From contig NZ_CP092418.1 in assembly GCF_023716485.1 (NCBI RefSeq), forward strand, positions 913,001 to 977,000: a stretch of 64,000 bases of DNA. Reading direction: 5' to 3'. The translations under genes and the position numbers were made by a program. The notes beneath the pieces were generated by a model. The model saw nothing but the letters and a program-made list of their open reading frames with translations, searched no databases and had not been told where the DNA came from. Below, piece after piece: positions 44,763 through 55,586 of the stretch. The DNA is from Microbulbifer variabilis (GTDB taxonomy: Bacteria; Pseudomonadota; Gammaproteobacteria; Pseudomonadales; Cellvibrionaceae). The stretch's first letter is position 1. Every line of letters starts with the position of its first letter.

Positions 44763-46043
44763 ATGAAATTTGAAACTATTTCCGTTATTGGGTTAGGTTA
44801 TATTGGATTACCTACTGCCGCCGTGATCGCTTCACGGAGGAAAAAAGTGATAGGCGTAGATGTAAACCAAAATGCTGTGGATACGATTAACCGGGGTGAA
44901 ATTCACATTGTAGAACCTGAGCTAGATATGATCGTACACGCTGCGGTAACAGAAGGATATCTCCAGGCTACAACTAAGCCACAGCCATCAGATGCCTTTA
45001 TGATTGCAGTGCCTACGCCTTTTAAGTCAGGACTTGAGAATAATCATCATGAAGCAGATCTTAGCTACATTAAAGCTGCTGCAATAGCTTTAGCCCCAGT
45101 TCTAAAATCAGGGGATCTAGTAATATTAGAATCTACCTCTCCTGTAGGAGCAACTGAAAAAATGTCTGAATGGCTTTCTGAGATTCGTTCAGATCTTACC
45201 TTCCCCCAAACTCATGGCGAATCTTCCGATATTCGTATTGCACACTGCCCTGAACGAGTCCTACCTGGACACGTGGTACGTGAGCTGGTTGAAAATGATC
45301 GTGTCATTGGAGGCATGACACCAAAATGTTCTGAAGCGGCCAAAGCTCTGTATAAAATTTTTGTTTCAGGTGAATGTTTGGTAACGACAGCTAGAACTGC
45401 TGAAATGGCGAAGTTAACCGAAAATAGTTTTAGAGATGTAAACATTGCCTTTGCGAATGAATTGTCGATTATTTGTGAAAAACTAGATATAAATGTATGG
45501 GAGTTGATTTCCCTCGCCAATCGTCATCCTAGAGTAAATATATTACAACCAAGTGCAGGTGTTGGAGGTCATTGTATTGCCGTAGATCCCTGGTTTATTG
45601 TTGACTCATGTCCTGAAGAGGCACATTTGATACGCACGGCACGTGAGGTGAACGATAAAAAGCCGAGTTGGGTATTGAATCAAGTTAAAGATGCATTGAT
45701 CAAGTCATGCGAAAGTAAAACTGGGTGTACCACAAGTGATATTAAAGTGGCATGCCTAGGCATTGCTTTTAAACCGGATATTGACGATTTACGTGAAAGT
45801 CCTGCACTGAGTATTACAAGCGAAATTTCAAAATTAGGATGTCAGGTACAGGTTGTTGAGCCTAATATCGAACGCCTTCCGAAGGATCTTGTACGAGAAA
45901 ATATAGAACTTGTATCTTTGAGGCAATCTCTGGATGAAGCTGATGTGATTTGTGTACTTGTTAAACATAGCCCTTTCACTGAAGAAATTAAAAACCTATC
46001 AGCTAAGAATTTCATTATCGACTCAGTAGGCCTACTTAGCTAG
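44763..46043 (+). CDS. wecC: UDP-N-acetyl-D-mannosamine dehydrogenase
   Basis: 426 residues from the ATG at 44763 (GTG at 44757 is less likely). NAD-binding SVIGLGYIGLPTAAV, VPTPFK, LESTSPVGATEKM, HCPERVLPGHV, AKLTENSFRDVNIAFANEL, and the active-site block NILQPSAGVGGHCIAVDPWFIV. It oxidises UDP-ManNAc to UDP-ManNAcA. Together with wecB it predicts ManNAcA in the polymer. Confidence 0.94.
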   Translation: MKFETISVIGLGYIGLPTAAVIASRRKKVIGVDVNQNAVDTINRGEIHIVEPELDMIVHAAVTEGYLQATTKPQPSDAFMIAVPTPFKSGLENNHHEADLSYIKAAAIALAPVLKSGDLVILESTSPVGATEKMSEWLSEIRSDLTFPQTHGESSDIRIAHCPERVLPGHVVRELVENDRVIGGMTPKCSEAAKALYKIFVSGECLVTTARTAEMAKLTENSFRDVNIAFANELSIICEKLDINVWELISLANRHPRVNILQPSAGVGGHCIAVDPWFIVDSCPEEAHLIRTAREVNDKKPSWVLNQVKDALIKSCESKTGCTTSDIKVACLGIAFKPDIDDLRESPALSITSEISKLGCQVQVVEPNIERLPKDLVRENIELVSLRQSLDEADVICVLVKHSPFTEEIKNLSAKNFIIDSVGLLS

Positions 46044-46119
46044 GTACTTAGTTGAGCGGAACCTGCCGCTAAAACCTAATAGTAATTATCAGTTTGCTAA
46101 TCGCTGGACACAATTTCCT

Positions 46120-49100
46120 ATGGATGTACTGTTAAAACACGCTGAAACACTTGCGCGCCACCCCGTTAATGGATTGTATACCCCTATTGATAAGCGTATA
46201 GCTTATATAGTTAGTCATGGGCAAAGTTATGCCAGTAACGGATATGCAGTACGAACTCAGGAGGTTGCAAAGGAATTGAATAGCCATGGCTTTGAGACGT
46301 TATGTATTGTTCGTCCGGGTCGGCCATGGGAGCTGGGAGCAAAGAAAAATATAATCAATGCAGAGGCTGAAATTGATGGGGTTTTATACATCCATAGCCG
46401 TTGGCATAATGATCAAACACCGGCTGATGAAACAGCACACCTGGAAGCCTGTGTGGCGCGCTTTGTTGAGTTATTCCAAGTTTATAGACCAGCAGTAGTA
46501 TTAGCTGCCTCAGACTATATTATTGGGCTACCCGCATGGATCGCGGCAAAACGCCTCAATTTACCATTTTATAATGAAGTTCGTGGTTTCTGGGAACTTT
46601 CTCGTGCTGCCCGTGAACCAAATTTTGAAAACACCTCTTTTTTTAAAATTGAAGCTGAGCGTAACTCTTTTGTGAGTAAGCAGGCCTTAGAGGTATTTAC
46701 TCTTAATCTCGCAATGAGATCAGAATTGGTTGACCGTGGAGTTAGTGCGAACAAAATACATGCTATCCCAAATGGGATTAATTCTTTTCCAAAGAAAAAT
46801 CCCGAAGATGATAATTTACGTTTGAAATTGGGTATAGAGTCACATGATAGAGTTATAGGATATGTAGGCAGCTTGAATTTTTATGAGGGATTAGATCTAT
46901 TGATGGATTCTTGTGCCGAACTAATTGAGCAAGGAGAAAATATAAAATTATTGGTGGTAGGTGATGAGCAGCCAGTAAATGATTTTATTACGGCTGATCA
47001 AAGACTTGCTAGTAAGCCCTGGTTAATTCAAGTTGGTCGTGTAGCTCATGAGAAAGTAGCAGATTATTATGCGTTAATAGAAACGGTAGTAATCCCGCGA
47101 AAAAAAATGCCGGTATGTGAACTAGTATCACCGATGAAGCTGGTTGAGGCAATGGCCTATGGAAAGCGAATCGTAATATCTGATGTGATTCCTTTGGCTG
47201 AAAATGACAACAAATATGAAGATTTGATTACATTTAAGGCTGAAGTACCTAGCCATTTAACACAATGTTTGCAAGAAAGCTTAAGGAAACCTGCAACACA
47301 GAATAGTGTAATTAATGACCTAACGTTGGCTACACGTATATTACCATTGGTTAATATATTAAAGGGGCTAAACAGCAAGAATTGTGAAAGAAAAGAGTCT
47401 AATAATAATTCTAACCCAAGAGAATTAATAAAAAAAATTGAACCCTTACCGCTAGCGAATAAAGAGCCTATTTGGTTCCAAATTCAAGTTGTTCCAGGAC
47501 AGGAACTTGTTATTGATGCAAACATAGAATATCAGGATTCGTTAAAATTACATAAGCATCATAAACGTAAAGCGGTGATGTTGTTAAAATCAAAAGATAT
47601 GAATGGAAATGAAATAGATCAGCCGCTAGGGAAGTTAGCGAAGTCTACACATCTTGATTCATATTTTAAGTACCTTGAATCTGATAAAGGGTTAGAGGAG
47701 AGACATAAATTTGTTATTCCTAAAGGAGTTGAGCAAATTGAGCTTGGTTTTTGTGCTTTTAACTATCAGGAAGGGGAGATAGTAATAGTTCGTGAGTTTA
47801 GTGTTAGAGAATTTCAAGCCTTTAATAAGAAGAAAGATCTTATAGAGTTAAATCAGGAACCTCTTTGGGAAAATTTTAGAGTCAATGAGTTTATTCCACA
47901 TAGTCTAAATGCAAAACTTAAGTTTGAAAAATCAGAAGATAAACATAGCAAATCTATCATTGTAAGAGTTAAATATTTCGATAAGGAAAAGAAAGAAATT
48001 CCTGGTCCATATTCAGGTCTACCTTTGTCTAAAACAGTAGGTTCATTTTCATATATCAGCGCTAAAGAAGAACGAATTGTCCAGCTGATGCCACCAAAAG
48101 GAGCTGTGGAGGCCGCTATTGGGTTGCAGCGATGGAATGCTAAAAGTAAGGTCTGGCTAGATGGTAACTTTATTCTCGAATCTGAGATTAAAGTTAACCC
48201 TACTATTAAAACTCCCTCCGTTAATAGTAGAGAAGAAACAAAAACTCCACTGCGTAAACTGTCAGATATTAAAGTCGCAGCAATTCTTGATGAATTTACC
48301 ATGGAATGCTTTCGACCGGAGGTAAACCTTACTTTGATTACCCCCTCAAACTGGCGGGAAAAATTAGAAAAAAAGCATCCTGATTTTTTATTTGTAGAAA
48401 GCTGTTGGTTTGGCAATGGTAACAGTTGGAGTGGCTTAATGTATGGCTATACTTCCAACGGCCCCAACAGAATGGATGAATTAATTAAAGTCATTACCTA
48501 TTGCCGACAAAAAGGTATACCAAGTATCTTTTGGGCTAAAGAAGATCCTGTTCACTATAAACGCTTTGCTCCAACAGCTAAATTGTTCGATTACGTTTAT
48601 ACCAGTGATGCAAATATGATTCCGGCCTATAAGAAAGACTATGGAATTGATGCACAAGCATTATCATTTTTCTGTCAGCCAAAGGTGCACAACCCCATTT
48701 GTATGTCACCAAGGAATAATAAAGCGGCATTTGCTGGATCTTATTACAGTGATAAAAAAGAACGATGTGAAAACTTCCATACAATTGTAGCTGGATTAAA
48801 GCAAGCTGGAATTAATTACGATATTTATGATCGGTGTTTAAAAAGGGGGACTGCACATTTACAGTTTCCTAAGAAATACAAAAGTCATGTTGTAGGTTAC
48901 TTAGAGCCTCATGAAATGAGTAAAGCTTATAAATCCTATCGATATACCATAAATTTAAATACCGTAAAACATAGTCCAACTATGTTTGCCCGTCGTGTGT
49001 ATGAGTCATTAGCATGTGGAACACCAGTTATTAGCAATTACTCAGAAGGTGTGATAACACAATTTGGGGGGATTGTATGTGCAAGCGATAATCAAAGAGA

Positions 49101-49572
49101 GATATCTGATTTTCTTAATCATTTGAAGAACCCAGAAGAATATCAGCGTATAAGTAATGCTGGAGTTCGAGAAACCCTTGGACGACATACTTTGGCAGAT
49201 CGCCTAGAACAAGTTTGCGAACGTTTAGGCATACTTGTAGAGCCACACCTACCAATTATTAATGTTGTATATACTGTCGGTAGTGATGAAGAGATTGAAA
49301 TTGCAAGAAATGCATTCCAAAAACAGAGCTACCACCGCAAGAGGCTTGTTGTAAATCTAAAAAACAGTAACCTCTTACACTCATATCTCAATAGAAATAC
49401 CGATGAAGAAATTTTTAGAGTTCTTACAGAGTTTGCTAAACCTATTGATGGTGTTGAATTAAAAATGGACCTGCAAGATACCTACTCCAAAAATTTCATA
49501 GAAGATGAAGCAATTAAAACACAATTCCAAGTAGAGCAATCAAACCAATCAAATAGAGAGTTCGCAGCATGA
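46120..49572 (+). CDS. Very large two-domain glycosyltransferase (GT4 + CgeB-like)
   Basis: 1150 residues. N-terminal GT-B/GT4 unit about 25-420 (IPNGIN; YVGSLNFYEGLDLL near 247; SPMKLVEAMAYGK near 337). Two beta-rich modules at about 449-570 and 580-700, each starting PIWFQ/PLWEN and probably carbohydrate-binding-like. A second transferase domain follows at about 717-1060 of the CgeB/DUF3880 type (FARRVYESLACGTPVISN near 953). A ~70-residue tail is left. Two sugar-transfer activities in one chain is the simplest reading. The stop overlaps the next start (ATGA). Confidence 0.85.
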   Translation: MDVLLKHAETLARHPVNGLYTPIDKRIAYIVSHGQSYASNGYAVRTQEVAKELNSHGFETLCIVRPGRPWELGAKKNIINAEAEIDGVLYIHSRWHNDQTPADETAHLEACVARFVELFQVYRPAVVLAASDYIIGLPAWIAAKRLNLPFYNEVRGFWELSRAAREPNFENTSFFKIEAERNSFVSKQALEVFTLNLAMRSELVDRGVSANKIHAIPNGINSFPKKNPEDDNLRLKLGIESHDRVIGYVGSLNFYEGLDLLMDSCAELIEQGENIKLLVVGDEQPVNDFITADQRLASKPWLIQVGRVAHEKVADYYALIETVVIPRKKMPVCELVSPMKLVEAMAYGKRIVISDVIPLAENDNKYEDLITFKAEVPSHLTQCLQESLRKPATQNSVINDLTLATRILPLVNILKGLNSKNCERKESNNNSNPRELIKKIEPLPLANKEPIWFQIQVVPGQELVIDANIEYQDSLKLHKHHKRKAVMLLKSKDMNGNEIDQPLGKLAKSTHLDSYFKYLESDKGLEERHKFVIPKGVEQIELGFCAFNYQEGEIVIVREFSVREFQAFNKKKDLIELNQEPLWENFRVNEFIPHSLNAKLKFEKSEDKHSKSIIVRVKYFDKEKKEIPGPYSGLPLSKTVGSFSYISAKEERIVQLMPPKGAVEAAIGLQRWNAKSKVWLDGNFILESEIKVNPTIKTPSVNSREETKTPLRKLSDIKVAAILDEFTMECFRPEVNLTLITPSNWREKLEKKHPDFLFVESCWFGNGNSWSGLMYGYTSNGPNRMDELIKVITYCRQKGIPSIFWAKEDPVHYKRFAPTAKLFDYVYTSDANMIPAYKKDYGIDAQALSFFCQPKVHNPICMSPRNNKAAFAGSYYSDKKERCENFHTIVAGLKQAGINYDIYDRCLKRGTAHLQFPKKYKSHVVGYLEPHEMSKAYKSYRYTINLNTVKHSPTMFARRVYESLACGTPVISNYSEGVITQFGGIVCASDNQREISDFLNHLKNPEEYQRISNAGVRETLGRHTLADRLEQVCERLGILVEPHLPIINVVYTVGSDEEIEIARNAFQKQSYHRKRLVVNLKNSNLLHSYLNRNTDEEIFRVLTEFAKPIDGVELKMDLQDTYSKNFIEDEAIKTQFQVEQSNQSNREFAA

Positions 49573-51653
49573 ATACGTTGAAATTATTAGTGTATGCGGA
49601 TGTAAATCTAAATATTATGGATGGGTCTTCTGTTTGGCTTGTTGAGCTCTTGCGTTTATTATCGAATGACCCTCGAATTCAGTTAGATTTTCTGCAAAAA
49701 GCCCCAGATGAAGGTGGCCCATTGAATGCACAAGTTAATGAAATAAAAAATATAAAACGGATAGAAAAACACCCTAAGCCAATGAAGTTGGAACAGGTGG
49801 TAGAATCCATACGTGACCTAGATAATGAGAATCAATATGAGAGGATTCTTGTCCGTGGTAATATTAGTTTAGGACTGGATCTTATTGAGTTCCTACCTAA
49901 CAGGCTTGTTTATTACACCCTTGAGCCTTTTCAGAGAAGGGGTGAATTTTCCCCTGAGGAAAATAAAGAGATACAAAATCTTCTAAATAAGACTGCATTT
50001 ACTATTGTGCAAAGTGAGCGAATGAAGAATAGCTACTCCTCAGATTTTTCTATTCCGAAAGAACACATTTATATCTTGCCCCCATTGATTCCACCAATAG
50101 TAAAGAATCCTAGTTTCAGAAATAGCTCTAACACTGTATGTTATACTGGGAAGTTTTCTGAAGAATGGGGGACACCAGGTCTTGTCGATACTTTCAAGAA
50201 GTTAAAAAAGAAACTTCACTATGTGAAATTAAATATTGCAGGAAATAAGTTTCACGGTGATCTTGGTGGTAGACGAGAAGAAGTACAAGAATTTTTCTCA
50301 AATGATAGTAATGTTAATTGGATTGGAGAGGTTTCACGGCAGGAAAGTATTGGATTGTCACGTAGTTCCGATATTGGTTTTGCATTACGCTCAAGTGAAA
50401 TTGATAATAACAACTCACAGGAATTATCTACAAAATTATTTGAATACATGAGTGCTGGTAAACCTGTAATTCTCAGACCGACAACAGTGCACAAGGATTT
50501 ATTAGGTCAAAATTATCCACTTTTTGCAAACGATTGTGATGAAGCAGCAGAAAAGTGCTTTCAAGCGTTAACCTGTGTTGAGCTTTATAGTGAAGCTGCA
50601 AAAATGTCATATGGGGCCTACAAATCTTTTTCCAAAAGGGTGAATCATCAAGACATTGTAAGACGGTTAGTAAGCTATAAGAAAGATACAATTCTATTTG
50701 CCGGCCATGACCTTAAGTTTATCGGAGATATCATGCGGTCTTTTGAGAAAGATGAGAGATATGATATTCTGATAGATCAATGGAAAGGCCACACAGTTCA
50801 TGATGAAACACAAAGTTTGGTTAAGTTAGAACAATCGGATATTATATTTTGTGAGTGGGGTTTAGGAAATATTCGATGGTATTCCAGAAATAAAAAACCA
50901 GGTCAAAAACTTTTTGTAAGGGTTCATCGACAAGAGATTCAGAGATTAGATTATCTTTGTGAATCGGAAGCTGAAAAGATTGATGGTTATATTTTTATTG
51001 CTCCATATCGTTATGAGGAGTTTGTAGAGAAGGTTGATATACCAAGATCTAAAGCTAAAATGATATTTAACACAGTTGACACAAAAAGATTTAATTCTAA
51101 GAATAGAAATAGCGATGGCTTTACATTGGGCATAGTCGGTATTGTACCCTGGGGAAAACGATTAGATCGAGCCATAAATATTTTTGAAAAATTATGGGGC
51201 ATAGATAAGCGTTTCAAATTACGTGTTAAAGGTAAGAGGCCGGAACAACTGCCTTGGATGAATAATCCTCAACATGTTGGTGAGCTCGAGAAATACACAA
51301 AATTATTCAAAAAAATTGAAAATGCACCATGGAAAAGAAATGTATATTTTGATTCCCATGGTAATGATATGGATGATTGGTATAAACAAATTGATTATTT
51401 GCTTTCTGTTAGTGATTATGAAGGGAGTCATCAAGCCGTTGCAGAAGGAATGGCGTCAGGCGCGGTACCAGTAATTTTACCATGGAAAGGGGCATCAACT
51501 GTATACCCTAGCAGTAATATATTTTCAGATGAAGAAGCTTTGGTTAGTTATATTTTGGATGGTCAGCATAAATTAAATGTAACTAGCTATGCAGCAAGCC
51601 AGTTCGATTCAGAGATAATTTATTCCAACATGAGAGAAATCTTACGAATTTAA
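49569..51653 (+). CDS. Tandem GT-B glycosyltransferase
   Basis: 694 residues. Two GT-B modules in series: the first about 5-365 (VCYTGKFSEEWGTPGL near 188; ELSTKLFEYMSAGKPVIL near 285), the second about 372-690 (DTILFAGHDLKFIG; LGIVGIVPWGKRLDRA near 517; YEGSHQAVAEGMASGAVPVIL near 617). The second has a clear GT4 C-terminal E-x7-E type box. Donor and acceptor cannot be assigned. ATGA overlap with the gene upstream indicates coupling. Confidence 0.83.
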   Translation: MNTLKLLVYADVNLNIMDGSSVWLVELLRLLSNDPRIQLDFLQKAPDEGGPLNAQVNEIKNIKRIEKHPKPMKLEQVVESIRDLDNENQYERILVRGNISLGLDLIEFLPNRLVYYTLEPFQRRGEFSPEENKEIQNLLNKTAFTIVQSERMKNSYSSDFSIPKEHIYILPPLIPPIVKNPSFRNSSNTVCYTGKFSEEWGTPGLVDTFKKLKKKLHYVKLNIAGNKFHGDLGGRREEVQEFFSNDSNVNWIGEVSRQESIGLSRSSDIGFALRSSEIDNNNSQELSTKLFEYMSAGKPVILRPTTVHKDLLGQNYPLFANDCDEAAEKCFQALTCVELYSEAAKMSYGAYKSFSKRVNHQDIVRRLVSYKKDTILFAGHDLKFIGDIMRSFEKDERYDILIDQWKGHTVHDETQSLVKLEQSDIIFCEWGLGNIRWYSRNKKPGQKLFVRVHRQEIQRLDYLCESEAEKIDGYIFIAPYRYEEFVEKVDIPRSKAKMIFNTVDTKRFNSKNRNSDGFTLGIVGIVPWGKRLDRAINIFEKLWGIDKRFKLRVKGKRPEQLPWMNNPQHVGELEKYTKLFKKIENAPWKRNVYFDSHGNDMDDWYKQIDYLLSVSDYEGSHQAVAEGMASGAVPVILPWKGASTVYPSSNIFSDEEALVSYILDGQHKLNVTSYAASQFDSEIIYSNMREILRI

Positions 51654-52016
51654 TTCAATTATAATAGTTGTCAGAGTTTTAATAACTGATTGCCCTTAAA
51701 GTTTAGTGGTGAGTGTAACAACCCACCACTAAAATTAAAAAAGTATTTGATAAAATTTTAAAGTTTTAGTTCGTCACTCCCCTGAGATATTTAAGGGTGC
51801 TATATTTAAAAATATATTTAATCGCCATCAAGATTTAATAATTTCTAGGGATGACTAATATATGACGCACTAGTATTAGGTGCATCAGGTTTTTAATGAA
51901 AATATAATAGGAAGATTTTTTTGTTATTAAGGTTGTTTAATTAATATTCCTTATGATTAAGGTTGTGTGTTAAATATAAATTTTAGAGACAATTAAAAGA
52001 AAGAGTTTGCAGCAAG
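51654..52016. other. Gene-free AT-rich spacer
   Basis: 363 bp between the tandem GT gene and the heparinase-like gene. It contains the hairpin TTTAGTGGTG (51702-51711) / CACCACTAAA (51724-51733), ten base pairs with no T-run after it. This is the largest break inside the polysaccharide locus and may separate two transcripts. Confidence 0.55.
51702..51733 (+). terminator. Hairpin after the tandem GT gene
   Basis: TTTAGTGGTG / CACCACTAAA, ten-pair stem with a 12-base loop. Followed by AATTAAAAAAG, not by T, so only a candidate. Confidence 0.45.
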
Positions 52017-53606
52017 ATGTCTATCAATAATCTGAAAATGGGTATTGCTTCAGAAACAAAACTATATATTGATAAAAATATATTTAGCAGGAATCAGACG
52101 GACTACAACAAGCTGAAGAAATTATTTTTGGAAAGAAAATATGAAGCCAATAGTTTTTCTGATGTGGATCTAGATGTTTTAAATTTCGACTGGAACAGTG
52201 TTAAATGTGACCGCAATTGGTGGTGGCAATTGCAGGCATTACCATTTCTGAATTGGTATATTAATAGTTATAAGGTACAAACCAAAGAGGAAAGATTAGA
52301 ATATTTTTCTTTATGTCTTAAAGCAATTTTATGTTGGATAAACAATGGGAAAGACAACAAAGATTCTCCATTAGTTTGGCACGATCATGCATCGGCTTTT
52401 CGACTTAAAAACTTAGTTAACTGGTTTATATTTTGTCAAGTTGCAGAGTTACCAGTTGGTGCTGATGTTAAAGTGAATTGGTTAGAAGATCTAGTTTTTG
52501 AGCATCTTGACTGGTTGCAAGATGATAAGAATTACTCCATTCATACCAATCATGGATTTGATCAGGCTATGATTGGACTAACAGTAAGCTTAATGTTCAC
52601 ACATGATAATTTTGAGTCCTATCGTAGGATTAATCGTGAGCGTTTAGAAAATGAGGTGACTTTTGCTTTCACTGTTGAGGGTGTTCATAAAGAGAATAGT
52701 CCTGGCTATCAGAAAGCAATGCTCGGAAGATTAAGGCAGCTAACTTCTCTATCAGTGTTTGGAGAAGATAAAGTAACGAAATTAGGGGAGCACTACATAG
52801 CGAAGGCAGAGTCCTTTCTTAAAGCAATAACCTTACCTAATGGTTATCTCCCGATAATTGGAGATACTCGAAGTGAGGACAAAGGGCTGGTTGATGATGA
52901 AATTCCTGAAGAGGGATATAGAGTCTACGACTATTCCTCTTCAGGTTACCTAATAGTTAAGGGTAAAATCAAAAAGAAGCACTCGTTCACCCTGATATTT
53001 AAATGCTGCCATGACTCTAATTACCATCGTCATGATGATGATCTGATGATTTATCTTAATGTAGATGGTGAGACACTTTTAGGTGATGGTGGACTTGGTT
53101 TACATGATGAAAAAAACCCTAAAAGAAAATACCTAAGATCCGTTCATGCTCACACAATGCCAGTCATTAATCGTCCATTCATCCGAGAAAGGTCAAAGTT
53201 GTCTTTACCTCCGAAGTTAATCCATGAGACAAATAAAAAAGTGCTGAGTGGTATAAGCTATGGATATGGTATTAAGGTTATGAGGGAAATTGATTACTCT
53301 AACCTAAATAACGGGTTATTGATTGTGAGGGATGAATGCGATGACCAAGATTTATCCTCTAACTGGATCATTGGTGATCGTGATATAACTTTATCAAACA
53401 AGGGAGTCAAGATTGAATTTACTAATTTCAGACTGGTTATTAGCTCTGACCAGTCGGAGTCAAAAAGAATAATGCGTGGTTGGTCTTCAAATGAATTGAG
53501 TACCAACTCAATTTTCTCAAAAAAATATGGCCAATTTTCTAAATGCAATAGAGTGCTGCTTGGTGGTTTGGATAAAAGTCTAGAAGTTAGATTGAAAATC
53601 GAGTAG
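52017..53606 (+). CDS. Heparinase II/III family protein
   Basis: 529 residues. N-terminal all-helical toroid region (WWWQLQALPFLNWYINSY; HTNHGFDQAMIGL near 175), then a beta-sandwich with the family motif SNYHRHDDDLMIYLNVDGETLLGDGGLGLHD near 335. Members are polysaccharide lyases acting on uronic-acid-containing chains, or polymer-processing enzymes in exopolysaccharide loci. No signal peptide is evident. With ManNAcA predicted in the polymer, a lyase acting on it would make sense (inference). Confidence 0.85.
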   Translation: MSINNLKMGIASETKLYIDKNIFSRNQTDYNKLKKLFLERKYEANSFSDVDLDVLNFDWNSVKCDRNWWWQLQALPFLNWYINSYKVQTKEERLEYFSLCLKAILCWINNGKDNKDSPLVWHDHASAFRLKNLVNWFIFCQVAELPVGADVKVNWLEDLVFEHLDWLQDDKNYSIHTNHGFDQAMIGLTVSLMFTHDNFESYRRINRERLENEVTFAFTVEGVHKENSPGYQKAMLGRLRQLTSLSVFGEDKVTKLGEHYIAKAESFLKAITLPNGYLPIIGDTRSEDKGLVDDEIPEEGYRVYDYSSSGYLIVKGKIKKKHSFTLIFKCCHDSNYHRHDDDLMIYLNVDGETLLGDGGLGLHDEKNPKRKYLRSVHAHTMPVINRPFIRERSKLSLPPKLIHETNKKVLSGISYGYGIKVMREIDYSNLNNGLLIVRDECDDQDLSSNWIIGDRDITLSNKGVKIEFTNFRLVISSDQSESKRIMRGWSSNELSTNSIFSKKYGQFSKCNRVLLGGLDKSLEVRLKIE

Positions 53607-53734
53607 TTCAAAAAGTAGAATTATTTTATATAAAAACAATGCTATGGCAAAAAAATATTTGAGTAGAGTTGAAGTGTATTTTTAGCAATATTTAATGCTG
53701 TGCTTTTACCTAAATATAATTTGAGAAATTTCAG

Positions 53735-55573
53735 ATGTCGACTAAAAAGCAAAAAAAAATATCAAAAAACTTGGCTAAAAAGCCAGCTATCAACTCTCTA
53801 GCCCAGAGTTCAATTTTTTGGCGACCGGATTATCTTCGACCTTCAGAGTGGTTAGAGCATTTACCTTTTTTGTTTTGGCTGATTGAGGCACATCAGCCAC
53901 GGAAGGCAGTTTCTTTAGGGGCCACCTCAGATGTGGCACACTTCGCACTCTGTCAAGCGATAAAACACCTTCGCCTAAAGGCTAGTTGCTATTTAAGTAT
54001 CGATGTACAGAATGAAACATCTGATGGTATAAATTACGAATGTCAAGATTACAATAGCCAATATTATAATACATTCTCATATATTCTTGAAAGTTCAATG
54101 TCTGATGTTGCAAGTCAATTTTCAGATGGCAGTATTGACTTGCTACTTTTTATCCCTACGGATGAACATGATCTTGAGAGTACAGTAGCACACTGGAAAT
54201 CTAAATTGTCCCCACGAAGTATTGTACTGGTGCCAGGAATCTCTAAAAAGAATCCAGGGTGTGAGACTTTCCGGATTTTTGAGTTGTTAAAAGAGGAATA
54301 TACCAATTTTTCTTTATACCATGGGGAAGGGCTGGGTGTTATCTCTATAGGAGATGAGATAAGTTCGACACTGATAAATTTATTTGATCGTGACGAGAAT
54401 AACTCTTCCTGGCAAGTTGTTCGCGATAACTTCGCGAGATTAGGGCAAACCTATATTGATGTACTGCAGGCGAAAAAATATCAACAAAAAGTAAAGTCCC
54501 TAGAGATAAATATTTTATCTAAAAAAGATAAATTAAAAAAATTGAGTGCAGAGTATGCAGGTGTTAACGCTGAGCTTAATTTACAAAGGAAGGAGCTTAC
54601 TAATTTTAGCCAACGTATAAAACAGCGAGAGTTAGAGGTTGAACAAAATTTTAAAAATCTGGAGATTGAGAAAAATAATTTGAATTCGCAGATACGACAA
54701 AAAGACAAGGAGCTCGTTGAAAAAGATATTGCCCTTAAAGTACGTTTTGAGGAGCTGGCCACCCTCACACAGTTACTTGAGAAGATGAGGAAACAGGAAA
54801 CTGAACAGCAAGAGTTGCAAAAAGACAGACATCTTAAGTCTGCAGAAAGTGTTCATAAATTAGAAAAAAATATTACTAGCCTTGAATCACAGTTAAAAAC
54901 CCATGAGTCCAATTTAGAACAGATGAGGAAAGCTAAGCATGATTCAGATAAAGTAAACACAGAACTTAATTCTAGATATAAGGAAATTGAACAGGATTTA
55001 AAGCTTGTTAAAAATGAACGTGATAACCTAAACCAAGAGAAGAAATTACTCCAGGCGCAAATTCAATCTCTGAGAGATGATCTTTTAGAAGAAAAAAAAT
55101 CTGTTGATGAAAGGTTTAGAGAGTTGTCTTTGTTGACAAGCCTACTTGAAGAAAAAGAACTTCAAATTAAAGAACTACGTAAAAAAAATTTAGACCCTGA
55201 TGGTAAGGCTATATTAACTAATAATCTCACATTCAATGAACGTACCTTTTCAGTAGCCAAGATTTTGGGTAAAGGTTTAAAACAAAAACATAGGCAAAGA
55301 AAAGAATTACAAAAAATCATTAAATCAGGTTTTTTTAATGAAGAATGGTACCTAAGAAATTATCCTGATGTAGCATGTAATGAAGATGCAGCAAGAGATC
55401 CAGCCTTACATTACCTAAAACATGGTGCATTTGAGGGGCGTAATCCTGGCCCTGGATTTGATAGTCAATGGTACTTGGATACTAATTTAGACGTTAAAGA
55501 TAGTGGCTTTAACCCATTATTACATTATATATCCATGGGCCGAAAGGAAGGGCGCGAGCCCCTACCCTATTGA
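53735..55573 (+). CDS. Methyltransferase-like / coiled-coil protein with C-terminal EGR repeats
   Basis: 612 residues. A basic N-terminus, then a Rossmann-like domain at about 30-215 (FWLIEAHQPRKAVSLGATSDVAHFALCQAI; DLLLFIPTDEHDLES) resembling the class I methyltransferase-type domain found in glycosyltransferase clusters. A long coiled coil of about 230 residues (about 254-484) follows. At the C-terminus are two EGR-type repeats (WYLRNYPDV...HYLKHGAFEGRNP at about 531-572; WYLDTNLDV...HYISMGRKEGREP at about 576-610). It may act as a chain-length ruler or scaffold; this is a guess from the coiled coil, not shown. Confidence 0.75.
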   Translation: MSTKKQKKISKNLAKKPAINSLAQSSIFWRPDYLRPSEWLEHLPFLFWLIEAHQPRKAVSLGATSDVAHFALCQAIKHLRLKASCYLSIDVQNETSDGINYECQDYNSQYYNTFSYILESSMSDVASQFSDGSIDLLLFIPTDEHDLESTVAHWKSKLSPRSIVLVPGISKKNPGCETFRIFELLKEEYTNFSLYHGEGLGVISIGDEISSTLINLFDRDENNSSWQVVRDNFARLGQTYIDVLQAKKYQQKVKSLEINILSKKDKLKKLSAEYAGVNAELNLQRKELTNFSQRIKQRELEVEQNFKNLEIEKNNLNSQIRQKDKELVEKDIALKVRFEELATLTQLLEKMRKQETEQQELQKDRHLKSAESVHKLEKNITSLESQLKTHESNLEQMRKAKHDSDKVNTELNSRYKEIEQDLKLVKNERDNLNQEKKLLQAQIQSLRDDLLEEKKSVDERFRELSLLTSLLEEKELQIKELRKKNLDPDGKAILTNNLTFNERTFSVAKILGKGLKQKHRQRKELQKIIKSGFFNEEWYLRNYPDVACNEDAARDPALHYLKHGAFEGRNPGPGFDSQWYLDTNLDVKDSGFNPLLHYISMGRKEGREPLPY

Positions 55574-55586
55574 ATGGATTAAAAAA